A stretch of DNA of 64,000 bases, from positions 310,001 to 374,000 of the forward strand of contig CAXXKP010000010.1 in the NCBI GenBank assembly GCA_963663665.2, written 5' to 3'. A program made the position numbers and the translations under genes. This DNA comes from SABI01 sp963663665 (lineage in GTDB: Bacteria > Spirochaetota > Spirochaetia > Sphaerochaetales > Sphaerochaetaceae). Every line of letters begins with the position of its first letter. Position 1 is the first letter of the stretch. Below, one piece after another: positions 1 to 8,116 of this stretch. The notes beneath the pieces are model-generated. The model worked only from the letters and a program-made list of their open reading frames with translations, was not told where the DNA came from and did not search any database.

Positions 1-748
1 ATTAAGTGCACTCAGTGGGACCTTTACAGATCCCTTATCTCATCATGGTTTTTCTTTCCCAGAAAAACAAAAACCAAATTCTTTCTATGTAGATGATAGT
101 ATGCTTGAATTTCCTCTTAATGATACCTCTAAAATAGAAATAGTGAGAGGCCCAAATATTGGACAACCTCCCTATGGGATACCTTTGCCAGATACTATTT
201 CAGGTGTGGTAACTTTGAAAGCTGGAGATAAAATTACAACTGATCACATTATGCCAGCAGGACAGCGCTTAAAATATCGTTCAAATATACCACAATATGC
301 GCATTATACCTTTGAAGGAGTAGATCCTACCTTCCATGATAGGTGTCAAGAGAATCAAAAGAACAACATTAATAATATTGTGGTTGCAGGGTCTAGCTAT
401 GGACAAGGATCAAGTAGAGAACATGCTGCAATATGTCCTATGTATCTCGGAGTAAAAGTCATTATTACTAAATCGTTTGAACGAATACATCATACGAATC
501 TCATAAACTTTGGAATACTTCCTCTTGAATTTGTTCAAGAGGAAGATTACGAAACTATCGATCAAGGTGATACCCTTACATTAGACACAATATTTGAACA
601 AATAGAAAAGCACCTTGAAGATAATTCTCCGATAATTGTGAAAAATGTTACCAAAAATAATGAAATAAAGACAAAAGCACGGTTATCTAAATTGCAAGTG
701 AAGTACCTCTTAGCAGGTGGATTGCTTGAATATACTAAAAGGAATTGA
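1..748 (+). CDS. acn: Aconitate hydratase, C-terminal part (5' end outside window)
   Basis: The reading frame is open from base 2, so this is the tail of a gene that begins before the window, not a complete 215-residue protein. Aconitase isomerises citrate to isocitrate on a 4Fe-4S cluster; the cluster-binding part would lie upstream. The visible part is the swivelling C-terminal domain: a segment starting GDKITTDHIMPAG, then the substrate-binding loop YGQGSSREHAA and the later SFERIHHTNLINFG segment. The length and spacing resemble the Aquifex-type aconitase group. It converges on citrate synthase across a shared terminator, so two consecutive TCA or glutamate-precursor enzymes sit end to end. 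Confidence 0.93.
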   Translation, partial: LSALSGTFTDPLSHHGFSFPEKQKPNSFYVDDSMLEFPLNDTSKIEIVRGPNIGQPPYGIPLPDTISGVVTLKAGDKITTDHIMPAGQRLKYRSNIPQYAHYTFEGVDPTFHDRCQENQKNNINNIVVAGSSYGQGSSREHAAICPMYLGVKVIITKSFERIHHTNLINFGILPLEFVQEEDYETIDQGDTLTLDTIFEQIEKHLEDNSPIIVKNVTKNNEIKTKARLSKLQVKYLLAGGLLEYTKRN

Positions 749-792
749 ACATAATTCTTCTATCCAATACTTGAAAGTGAAATTAAAATATA

Positions 793-817
793 AAAGGCTA
801 GCCATCGGCTAGCCTTT
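793..817. terminator. Bidirectional hairpin between acn and gltA
   Basis: A perfect 11-bp stem (AAAGGCTAGCC, loop ATC, GGCTAGCCTTT) lies between two convergent stop codons. It has A-rich sequence on the left and T-rich sequence on the right, so it can act as an intrinsic terminator in both directions. Confidence 0.85.
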
Positions 818-821
818 AATT

Positions 822-2120
822 TTATCGTTCTTTAATATCGTGAACTTTTCTCACAAAAGGACCATCATAAACCTGACGAGGTCTACCAATTTTCCCATAA
901 GGATCCTTTTTCCATTCTAACCAGTGAGCAATCCATCCAGGAAGACGACCTATTGCAAATAAAGTAGTGAACATATTAGTAGGTATGCCCATTTTTCTGA
1001 AAATCAGACCAGTATAAAAATCAACATTAGGATACAAACTCCTTTCAATAAAATACGGATCCTTTGTTGCAACATCTTCTAATTCGAGAGCTAATTCTAA
1101 TAGCGGATCAAGTTCTCCACTCTCCCCAAGAACCTCTTTACAAAGTCTTTTTGCAATTTTAGCTCTAGGATCAAAGGTTTTATATACTCTATGCCCAAAA
1201 CCCATGACTAAATATGAATTAGATCTATCTTTAGCTTTATCAACCATATCTTGAGCCGTCCAACCGTTTGCAATCGCTTCTTCAAGCATCTCAATAACTG
1301 CTTGATTTGCCCCTCCATGTTTATACCCCCAGAGAGCACAAATCCCTGCAGAAATTGAAGCATATAAATTAGCTTCACTGCTTGCTGTAAGGCGTACTGC
1401 CGTTGTTGAACAGTTTTGTTCATGGTCGGCATGTAAAATAAGAAGCTGGTTCAGAGCTTTGACGTGTAGTGGATTAATCTTATAATCCAATACAGGTGAA
1501 CTAAAAAGCATATTTAGAAAATTTTCACAATAGCTTAATTTATAAGAAGGGTTCACGAAGTCTTCTCCTAGCATATGCCTATATTGAAAAGCCGTGATGG
1601 TACGAATCTTTGAAACAAGACGAGTTACTGCAAAGTCAACCTGCATTTCAGGGTCAATATCATCCATATCTGGATAGAATGCGCTCAAAGACACACTCAT
1701 TGCAGCGAGAACTGACATTGGATGGGCATCAAAAGGATATCCTCTAAAGAAACTCTGCATATCATAATGAAGCAAAGATTCCTTATTGAGTAATTCTGCA
1801 TATCTTTTTCGTTCCTTATCATTAGGTAACTCACCTTTAATCAATAAATAAGCTACTTCAACAAAATCACATTTTTCGACAAGATCCTCAATATCATAAC
1901 CACGATAACGAAGGATACCCTGTTCACCATCAACAAAACATATGCTACTCGTACAACTTCCTGTATTTACAAAACCTGGATCGTAGGTAATATATCCAGT
2001 CTCTTTTCTGATAGAACGAATATCAATCGACTTTCCACCCATATTATCTGTTATTACAGGTATTTGGATAGGTTCCTTCCCCGGGAGCGTTAATGTAGCA
2101 AATTCTTTATTAAATTCCAT
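822..2120 (-). CDS. gltA: Citrate synthase (type II-like)
   Basis: Condenses oxaloacetate and acetyl-CoA to citrate. At 432 residues it has the length of hexameric bacterial GltA, including an N-terminal domain before the catalytic core. Visible signatures are HADHEQNCSTTAVR, the catalytic-histidine loop KHGGANQ, the second histidine in GFGHRVYK, and the catalytic aspartate region NVDFYTG. A good Shine-Dalgarno (GGAGG) precedes the ATG. It follows the upstream dehydrogenase gene by only 10 bases on the same strand, so the two are probably cotranscribed. With the adjacent aconitase it could feed 2-oxoglutarate or glutamate synthesis. Confidence 0.97.
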   Translation of the reverse strand: MEFNKEFATLTLPGKEPIQIPVITDNMGGKSIDIRSIRKETGYITYDPGFVNTGSCTSSICFVDGEQGILRYRGYDIEDLVEKCDFVEVAYLLIKGELPNDKERKRYAELLNKESLLHYDMQSFFRGYPFDAHPMSVLAAMSVSLSAFYPDMDDIDPEMQVDFAVTRLVSKIRTITAFQYRHMLGEDFVNPSYKLSYCENFLNMLFSSPVLDYKINPLHVKALNQLLILHADHEQNCSTTAVRLTASSEANLYASISAGICALWGYKHGGANQAVIEMLEEAIANGWTAQDMVDKAKDRSNSYLVMGFGHRVYKTFDPRAKIAKRLCKEVLGESGELDPLLELALELEDVATKDPYFIERSLYPNVDFYTGLIFRKMGIPTNMFTTLFAIGRLPGWIAHWLEWKKDPYGKIGRPRQVYDGPFVRKVHDIKER

Positions 2121-2130
2121 AAAAATCCTC

Positions 2131-3036
2131 CTAAATGGAAAATAGATGAGTATCGTTGATACGATCTAATGCAAGGATGAGGGCTTGTGTGCCAAGATTC
2201 CCTTGCCCTAGATCTTGTAATGAGATATACAATTGTTCAACCAATTTTAAAGAGGGTAGGGAAAGGCCCATACGATTTGCCTCTGCTAAAGCTATTCCCA
2301 TATCTTTAACAAAATGATCTATCATAAAACCTGGATTATAATTGTTATCTAAAATACGTGGAGCTAAATTATTAAGAGTCCAACATCCAGCAGCTCCTTT
2401 CGAAATCGTTTCAACAAGTGTTTTTCCATCTAACCCAGCCTTACGACCATAGAGTAAAGATTCACAAACCCCTGCCATAGTACCTGCAATGACAATTTGA
2501 TTGCACATTTTTGTATGCTGACCACTACCTGCACTCCCTTGCAGAGTTGAAACCCCCATTAAAGAGAAGAAAGGAAAAATCTTTTCATATATTTCCTTTT
2601 TTCCGCCAGCCATAATAGTTAACTTTGCTTCTTTTGCTCCAACATCACCACCACTTACTGGAGCATCAAGAGCTTCACAACCAAGTTTTAATGCAGACTT
2701 CTGAATATCTATAGAAAGAGAAGGCTCAGTCGTCGTCATATCAATAAAAATCGATCCTACATGAGCACCATGTAAAATTCCTGATTCCCCAAAATACACT
2801 TCCTTTACATCTTTTGGGTGGCCTACAATCGTAAAAATAATATCCGCTTGTTCAGCAATTGCTTTTGGACTATCTAAGACTATTGCACCAAGAGCTACTA
2901 ATGGGGAGGTCTTTTCTAAAGTACGATTAAATACTACAACTTTTGAAGCTAAAGGCATAATATGTTCACACATCCACCTTCCCATTACACCAGTACCTAT
3001 CCAACCGACAACAGGTTTATCTAATGAAGTATTCAT
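2131..3036 (-). CDS. NAD(P)-dependent beta-hydroxyacid dehydrogenase (GarR/3-hydroxyisobutyrate dehydrogenase family)
   Basis: A 301-residue Rossmann-fold oxidoreductase. The N-terminus has the dinucleotide loop GWIGTGVMG, the middle has the substrate-binding signature DAPVSGGDVGA, and the catalytic lysine is in GQHTKMCNQ. This family oxidises or reduces small 3-hydroxyacids (tartronate semialdehyde, 3-hydroxyisobutyrate, succinic semialdehyde); the sequence alone does not settle the substrate. It is the first gene of a probable two-gene unit with gltA. A link to 2-oxoacid metabolism is inference from this context only. Confidence 0.9.
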   Translation of the reverse strand: MNTSLDKPVVGWIGTGVMGRWMCEHIMPLASKVVVFNRTLEKTSPLVALGAIVLDSPKAIAEQADIIFTIVGHPKDVKEVYFGESGILHGAHVGSIFIDMTTTEPSLSIDIQKSALKLGCEALDAPVSGGDVGAKEAKLTIMAGGKKEIYEKIFPFFSLMGVSTLQGSAGSGQHTKMCNQIVIAGTMAGVCESLLYGRKAGLDGKTLVETISKGAAGCWTLNNLAPRILDNNYNPGFMIDHFVKDMGIALAEANRMGLSLPSLKLVEQLYISLQDLGQGNLGTQALILALDRINDTHLFSI

Positions 3037-3109
3037 TCATTCATTCTCCTCATGTTTAGTATCATAAATTTGTATAGAAAACAGAAAAAATTTGCAAGAG
3101 ATGATGATA

Positions 3110-3139
3110 TTGCTAGAAGCTTAATCAGTATGATACAAT
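3110..3139 (+). promoter_or_regulatory. Sigma-70-like promoter for the arsR-type gene
   Basis: TTGCTA at 3110-3115, an 18-base spacer, then TACAAT at 3134-3139. Transcription should start near 3146, two or three bases before the ATG at 3149. The message would therefore be practically leaderless, and no Shine-Dalgarno is visible. Confidence 0.55.
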
Positions 3140-3148
3140 CTGTAGAAT

Positions 3149-3463
3149 ATGGATACTCAAGAAACAAAAGAAATGCCACCAGAAGAGCACATACTTGAAA
3201 TCGCCAATTTTTTTAAAGTCTTTGGAGATTCTACCCGACTTAAAATACTCTTTCTCCTCCAACGAGGAGAACTTCCTGTACTTACCATAGCACATTCTCT
3301 TTGTATGCAACAATCTACTATATCACAACAATTAAAATTGTTAAAAGCTTCAAGACTGATCCAAAGCCGAAAAGAAGGACGCAGTATCTATTATCGCCTT
3401 AATGACGATCATATAGAACGCATCCTTGCTCTCGGGGTTGAACATTATGAAGAACTTGTATAA
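3149..3463 (+). CDS. ArsR/SmtB-family repressor with a CzrA-type zinc site
   Basis: A 104-residue winged-helix regulator: helix-turn-helix around residues 45-70 (IAHSLCMQQSTISQQLKLL), then the beta-wing GRSIYYRL. The last helix carries Asp86, His88, His99 and Glu102, with exactly the D-x-H-(10)-H-x-x-E spacing of the alpha-5 zinc site of SmtB/CzrA/ZiaR. The ELCxC metal motif of CadC/SmtB helix 3 is absent (ELPVLT). By family knowledge it should release DNA when zinc or a similar metal binds. No effector gene is adjacent. The best target candidate in the window is the P-type ATPase promoter near 49.76 kb, which is inference. Confidence 0.9.
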   Translation: MDTQETKEMPPEEHILEIANFFKVFGDSTRLKILFLLQRGELPVLTIAHSLCMQQSTISQQLKLLKASRLIQSRKEGRSIYYRLNDDHIERILALGVEHYEELV

Positions 3464-3469
3464 GGCTTT

Positions 3470-4723
3470 TTAAGAATTTTTTCTCGCATCATCTAACTCT
3501 TTTGCTTTTAGCCAGTAATGGTGTGCCTGTAATCGTATACCATTAATGTTGATAAATCCTTTACAGTCTACAGGTTGGTACCCTCCAGCGACTTCCATAC
3601 TACCCAACTTCTCATTATACAAAGAATATGGGCTAGAAACTCCTGCACTAATCATAGTCCCTTTTAGGATAGCAACCTTAGCAACACCTGTAATTAATTC
3701 TTGGCTTTTATTAAATGCAGCAGAAAGAAAATCAAATTCAGGAGAGAACCAATAACCATTGTAAATGATTTCAGCAAATTTTGGCATCAACATATCTCTA
3801 AGATGCATAACTTCCTTATCCATACAAATTCCCTCTAAATCTCGATGGGCAAACCAAAGAATTGACCCTCCCGGAGTTTCATAAACACCACGACTTTTAA
3901 TACCAACATATCTATTTTCTACCATGTCAACTCTGCCAATTGCATTATCGTGTCCAATGGTATTTAGATAAATAAATAATTCAAGTGGAGTATCAATAAC
4001 AGTTCCATCATTCTCATTAGTTACTTTAACTGGAATTCCATCAATAAATTCTATTGCTAAAATGGTTTGTTCATTAGGAGCATCAATAGGACTAACAGTG
4101 TGACTAAAAACCTCACTTGGGCATTGGAGACTAGGATCCTCTAAAATACCAGCCTCATGTGAGATATGAAGAAGATTCTCATCCTCACTATATGGTTTTT
4201 TCGTAGAAGCTTTGATAGGAATATTATACTTAGTTGCATAATTTATCATGTGGGATCTACCTTCAAATTCACTTAACCATTCGGTATCTTTCCAAGGAGC
4301 AATGATTTTAACTTCAGGCATAAGAGCATAATAACCTAATTCAAAACGAACCTGATCATTACCCTTCCCAGTTGCTCCATGAGCTACATAAAGAGTATTT
4401 TCTTTTTTTGCAATCTCAATATGACGTTTTGCAATAATAGGACGAGCAATACTTGTTCCCAACAGATATCTTCCCTCATACATTGCGTTAGCTTTTAGTG
4501 CATGAAAGATATAATTTGTAACAAACTCTTCTCTCAAGTCTTCGATATAAACTTTCGAAGCACCAGTAGCTATAGCTTTTTCCCTAATTGCTTCAAAATC
4601 TTCCTTTTGACCTACATTAGCTACATATGCAATAACTTCAAAACCCTTATTTGCAAGCCATTTTAAAATTACAGAAGTATCAAGTCCACCACTATAAGCT
4701 AATATTACTTTTTCTTTTGCCAT
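3470..4723 (-). CDS. argG: Argininosuccinate synthase
   Basis: Joins citrulline and aspartate using ATP in arginine biosynthesis. The protein is 417 residues, the usual length. The N-terminal ATP-pyrophosphatase P-loop is AYSGGLDTSVILKW, followed by the conserved AHGATGKGNDQVRFE segment and the late motif KSRGVYETPGG. A GAGG ribosome-binding site lies nine bases before the ATG. It converges with the arsR-type gene, leaving only six bases between stops and no hairpin. The AT-rich 112 bases upstream contain several possible -10 boxes but no operator I can defend. Confidence 0.97.
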   Translation of the reverse strand: MAKEKVILAYSGGLDTSVILKWLANKGFEVIAYVANVGQKEDFEAIREKAIATGASKVYIEDLREEFVTNYIFHALKANAMYEGRYLLGTSIARPIIAKRHIEIAKKENTLYVAHGATGKGNDQVRFELGYYALMPEVKIIAPWKDTEWLSEFEGRSHMINYATKYNIPIKASTKKPYSEDENLLHISHEAGILEDPSLQCPSEVFSHTVSPIDAPNEQTILAIEFIDGIPVKVTNENDGTVIDTPLELFIYLNTIGHDNAIGRVDMVENRYVGIKSRGVYETPGGSILWFAHRDLEGICMDKEVMHLRDMLMPKFAEIIYNGYWFSPEFDFLSAAFNKSQELITGVAKVAILKGTMISAGVSSPYSLYNEKLGSMEVAGGYQPVDCKGFININGIRLQAHHYWLKAKELDDARKNS

Positions 4724-4835
4724 TTTTTTCTACCTCATTATATATAAACCGTATATATACTCACTGAATACCGTTAATATTGCATAATAATAAACAATAT
4801 TCAAGTAGATAATGTATAAATATGCAAAAAAAATG

Positions 4836-5276
4836 TTAACGAGGCAGTTCTTTTAATGTAATATCGATCGGTGTTTTTAAATCCGATTCTTTTACCATAT
4901 TACTGAGTGCAAAAAGATATGGAACATCATCCCCCTCATTATAGAGGTAATACGATAGACGAAAAAGCTGAGTAGTATCAATCTCTTCTTTCAAATACCT
5001 AAGAGTATAATTTACAGGAAATTTCTGTGGATTATTAATTGTTTGAGAGATAATAATTATCGATGAATCATCAAAAGGATTAATCTGGTTCAAAGTAATC
5101 ACAAGTCGTACACGAGAAGGAAAATAAAGATTTCCAGGGTAACGAATAATACCAGTAAAGATCTCATAAGAAGGAGCTTGTAAAACATTTAAGTCTGTGG
5201 CAGATTGACAACTAATCAACGAAAATGTTAATAAAAATGAGATGATTAAGATGTATGGAATAACTGATAGTTTCAC
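4836..5276 (-). CDS. YbaY/YscW-family lipoprotein
   Basis: A 146-residue exported protein. The signal peptide is a hydrophobic stretch at residues 4-22 ending in a lipobox (LISC, lipidated Cys23). The mature part reads as the small beta-sandwich seen in YbaY and the type III secretion pilotin YscW. It starts FTGIIRYPGNLYFPSRVRLV, has an alternating VNYTLRYLKE strand, then a segment ending LFRLSYYLYNEGD. Members are periplasmic or outer-membrane lipoproteins, mostly of unknown function. It is divergent from the perR gene and upstream of argG on the same strand. Confidence 0.7.
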   Translation of the reverse strand: MKLSVIPYILIISFLLTFSLISCQSATDLNVLQAPSYEIFTGIIRYPGNLYFPSRVRLVITLNQINPFDDSSIIIISQTINNPQKFPVNYTLRYLKEEIDTTQLFRLSYYLYNEGDDVPYLFALSNMVKESDLKTPIDITLKELPR

Positions 5277-5484
5277 TCATCTCTCCTATCTATACTATAA
5301 CGAACAATACAAATATGAGGAAGTGTATTATATACTAAATTGTAACAAGATAAAAACCATAATTACTAAAGAAACCTATTTATTATTTAGTATTTATCCT
5401 TTAATATGGATTAATAGAAAGTGGTGTCATAAGATGGAAGGCCTTAAGTATAATAGGCTGGAGTTGAAAAAGGAGATAGCTAGA

Positions 5485-5895
5485 ATGGAAACTTACTTTA
5501 ATACTGAAATTTCTCAATTAAAATCACATGGAATCAGACCCTTAAATCATAGAGTTGCAGTCTTAGGATATCTTAATAAACATAAAATTCATCCAACAGC
5601 GGATGATATATATAATGGCTTAAAAAGTACGATGGCATCAATTTCTAGGACTACAGTTTATAATGTGCTCCATTTACTCGTTGATAAACATGTAATTAGT
5701 ACTGTAGGTATAGATGCGCAAGAAATGAGATATGATGCAGAAACACAACCACATTTACATTTTAAATGTGAAAAATGTGACAGAATATATGATATCTTCG
5801 ATACAGTGATACCAGAATTATCAATTAATGAAGATTACAAGATTCATAATATAACGGTATATTTAACAGGAATATGTCCAGCCTGTAGCAAATAA
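5485..5895 (+). CDS. perR: Fur-family regulator, PerR-type peroxide sensor
   Basis: The ATG at 5485 is chosen because AAGGAG at 5470-5475 sits about nine bases upstream; longer in-frame versions from 5242 would run into the divergent gene's start. The 136-residue product has an N-terminal winged helix (SRTTVYNVLHLL as recognition helix) and two structural-zinc CxxC pairs (Cys95/98 and Cys131/134). The regulatory metal ligands His36, Asp84, His90, His92 and Asp103 fall exactly where PerR has H37, D85, H91, H93 and D104. Aspartate rather than glutamate at the last position is typical of peroxide-sensing PerR. It probably represses oxidative-stress genes, none of which is in the window. Confidence 0.88.
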   Translation: METYFNTEISQLKSHGIRPLNHRVAVLGYLNKHKIHPTADDIYNGLKSTMASISRTTVYNVLHLLVDKHVISTVGIDAQEMRYDAETQPHLHFKCEKCDRIYDIFDTVIPELSINEDYKIHNITVYLTGICPACSK

Positions 5896-5925
5896 TTCTT
5901 TTTATCCATAGTGTAAATCTAAAAC

Positions 5926-5955
5926 AAAGCCACAATTTTTAATAATTGTGGCTTT
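5926..5955. terminator. Bidirectional hairpin between perR and hflC
   Basis: A perfect 12-bp stem (AAAGCCACAATT / AATTGTGGCTTT) with a six-base loop lies between the convergent perR and hflC stop codons. A-rich and T-rich flanks suit termination from both sides. Confidence 0.85.
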
Positions 5956-5977
5956 ATTAGTATTTCTGTATTTGTAC

Positions 5978-6961
5978 TTATAAATCAGTTGGAGTATACA
6001 ATAATTTGAAATAATCCATGTCAGTACTAAATATTTTGTTGATAGAAGGAATAGTCTTCCTATATGACTCTAAATTTCTCCATAAAGTGAAGAATTCAGG
6101 ATCTGCTGCATAACTCATAGCATAAATATTTGTAGCTTTTGCATCAGCAATACCCTTAATTTGTTCGCTTTGAGCATACGCTTGGCTTATGATACTCTTT
6201 TTGTCATTTTCAGTTTTACCTACCCAACGAGCTTGTTGTCCTTCGCCATAACTTCGATATGCTTCAGCAATTTGATTCCTTTCTTTTATCATTCGTTGAT
6301 ATACACTTTGAGTTAAATCATCGCTATAACGTATTTGCCTAATTACGATATCAATCACCTCAATACCAAATTCTGCAGTGAAGTTACTAGTCATTTGTAA
6401 CATTTCAGCTGAAAGACCTTCACGACCTACACTAATTGATTCTTGTTGAATTTCAGTACGTGTTAGATTCCTAAGCTGTTCAGCATCCTCTAAGTTTTCA
6501 ACATTTTGGACTTGATCCTCGATCTGTAAGTTGTTGATATTATTTGAATTTCTTACAGCTTCATTAAGATAATTTTCACTAATTATGGTACGAATAGTAG
6601 AATCAATAACATCATTAAGTCTAAGAATACCATTAGACAGTGTATTAACAGATTGATAGAAAATTGCAGGATCTGATATTCTCCATCTTGCGGTTGTGTC
6701 AACCCAGATAAACTGATTCTCTTTAGTAGGAATACGTTGTGCATCACCATCCCAAGACATAATCATCTTTGGATATTTTATAACCGTATCCACAACAGGG
6801 ACACGAATTTTCAAACCAGCATCTTCATATGTATTCACAATTCGTCCAAAACGAGTTACAACTGCTAATTCACCCTCTTGAATAATGAAAAATGGACCTA
6901 ATAATAAGAAAATAACTATAAGGATTAATAAGATAACCCCAGTGGTGATTAATTTTTTCAT
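5978..6961 (-). CDS. hflC: HflC, membrane protease modulator (SPFH/prohibitin family)
   Basis: A 327-residue protein with one N-terminal membrane anchor (about residues 5-27), then an SPFH domain beginning EGELAVVTRFGRIVNTYEDAGLK in register with HflC. A coiled-coil region follows (IKERNQIAEAYRSYGEGQQA). HflK and HflC form a large periplasm-facing cage around the FtsH protease and modulate its access to membrane proteins. The start codon overlaps the hflK stop by four bases (ATGA), showing translational coupling. ftsH itself is not in the window. Confidence 0.93.
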   Translation of the reverse strand: MKKLITTGVILLILIVIFLLLGPFFIIQEGELAVVTRFGRIVNTYEDAGLKIRVPVVDTVIKYPKMIMSWDGDAQRIPTKENQFIWVDTTARWRISDPAIFYQSVNTLSNGILRLNDVIDSTIRTIISENYLNEAVRNSNNINNLQIEDQVQNVENLEDAEQLRNLTRTEIQQESISVGREGLSAEMLQMTSNFTAEFGIEVIDIVIRQIRYSDDLTQSVYQRMIKERNQIAEAYRSYGEGQQARWVGKTENDKKSIISQAYAQSEQIKGIADAKATNIYAMSYAADPEFFTLWRNLESYRKTIPSINKIFSTDMDYFKLLYTPTDL

Positions 6962-7944
6962 TTTTCACCTCCCATTGTATTTATTTGGCTAATGGGAAGA
7001 AAATTCTCAAGCGTCTTATCTATGAGAGTGAGATTTCCTGTATTAGCACTACTCAAGAGCTCTTCCATTGTCTCGATATAGAGACGTTGAGCAGTTATTC
7101 CTTTACTCGTTGAATAAGCCTCTCTAACAGAATTAAATCGTGCAACATCTCCATCGGCATTATTTACTCTCTCTGCTGCATATCCTTCAGCGACTTGAAT
7201 TATCTTGCTCGCTTCACCTTGTGCGCGAGGAATTTCTTTGTTATACGATTGTTTCCCTTCATTGATAAAACGATTCATATCTTGTATGGCTTTGTTAACA
7301 TCTTCAAAGGCATCCTGTACTTCCCCTGCAGGAGGTACAATATTTTGTAATTTAACAGTAACTATCTTCACTCCTAAATCATAAGAATCAAATACTTTCT
7401 GCATTCTTTCTTGACTTTCCAGTTCTATAGAGGTTCTTTCACTAGACATAATTGCTAGAATCGGAAGATCCCCTACGAGTAGATTAAGTACTGATTGGCT
7501 AATATCACGAATAGTCTTATCTTTCTCTTTTACTTTAAATAGCCATTTAGCAGGATCTTCAATACGGTATTGAATAATCCATTGTACATCAACAATATTC
7601 AAATCTCCTGTAAGCATAATAGATTCACCAGCTGAAGACCCTGAAGGGGAGTTCATAAAGTTTGTATTAAAGCTTGATGGTGAAGTTTGACCAAAAGTCA
7701 TTGTTTGTACAACTCTTGTTGGAATATTATAATTCTTATCAATGCCTAAAGGTAATTTGGTTTGTAAACCAGGACCTACCGTCCTATTATACTTACCAAA
7801 TCGTAAAACGACAGACTGCTCACTCTGATCCACAACAAAAAAGCTACTCATTACTAAAGCAAATAAAATTACAATACCAATAATAGCTATGATGAGTTTT
7901 GGACTCAGGCGAAACGATCCTTGGGATGCGCCCGAATTGTTCAT
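6958..7944 (-). CDS. hflK: HflK, partner of HflC
   Basis: A 328-residue SPFH protein: a short cytoplasmic tail, a membrane segment at about residues 16-38, then DQSEQSVVLRFGKYNRTVGP and the long SPFH and coiled-coil regions (PRAQGEASKIIQVAEGYAAE). It lacks the glycine-rich N-terminus of E. coli HflK. A strong Shine-Dalgarno (AAGGAGGAGA) precedes the ATG, and a promoter is visible at 7988-8016. It forms an operon with hflC. Confidence 0.92.
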   Translation of the reverse strand: MNNSGASQGSFRLSPKLIIAIIGIVILFALVMSSFFVVDQSEQSVVLRFGKYNRTVGPGLQTKLPLGIDKNYNIPTRVVQTMTFGQTSPSSFNTNFMNSPSGSSAGESIMLTGDLNIVDVQWIIQYRIEDPAKWLFKVKEKDKTIRDISQSVLNLLVGDLPILAIMSSERTSIELESQERMQKVFDSYDLGVKIVTVKLQNIVPPAGEVQDAFEDVNKAIQDMNRFINEGKQSYNKEIPRAQGEASKIIQVAEGYAAERVNNADGDVARFNSVREAYSTSKGITAQRLYIETMEELLSSANTGNLTLIDKTLENFLPISQINTMGGEK

Positions 7945-7987
7945 TGCATCTCCTCCTTGAAAATTCCGAAATAATCGGTACTATTTT

Positions 7988-8016
7988 AATGTATAGCAAG
8001 TGCAACCTATCGTCAA
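7988..8016 (-). promoter_or_regulatory. Promoter for hflKC
   Basis: On the minus strand, TTGACG (8016-8011), a 17-base spacer, then TACATT (7993-7988). This leaves a leader of roughly 35 bases before the hflK ATG, including its ribosome-binding site. Confidence 0.55.
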
Positions 8017-8081
8017 TGAACCAAATTGAACAACTTATATTGAAATTAATAAACACTAAGATGCTATTTTATCGTCGATGA

Positions 8082-8110
8082 TTGAAAAAATAGAGCGAGA
8101 ATAGTATAGT
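8082..8110 (+). promoter_or_regulatory. Promoter for metG predicting a leaderless mRNA
   Basis: TTGAAA at 8082-8087, exactly 17 bases, then TATAGT at 8105-8110. The expected start point is 8116-8118, and the metG ATG is at 8117. No Shine-Dalgarno is present in the six bases between. Confidence 0.65.
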
Positions 8111-8116
8111 TAGCCT

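Noticed and set aside
4724..4835. ArgR operator upstream of argG
   Set aside because: Only one half-site resembles the ARG box (TGAATATTG) and no matching inverted half is found at the right spacing.
7945..8116. T-box or other riboswitch before metG
   Set aside because: The predicted start of transcription is at the ATG itself, and the region has no T-box sequence or long leader.
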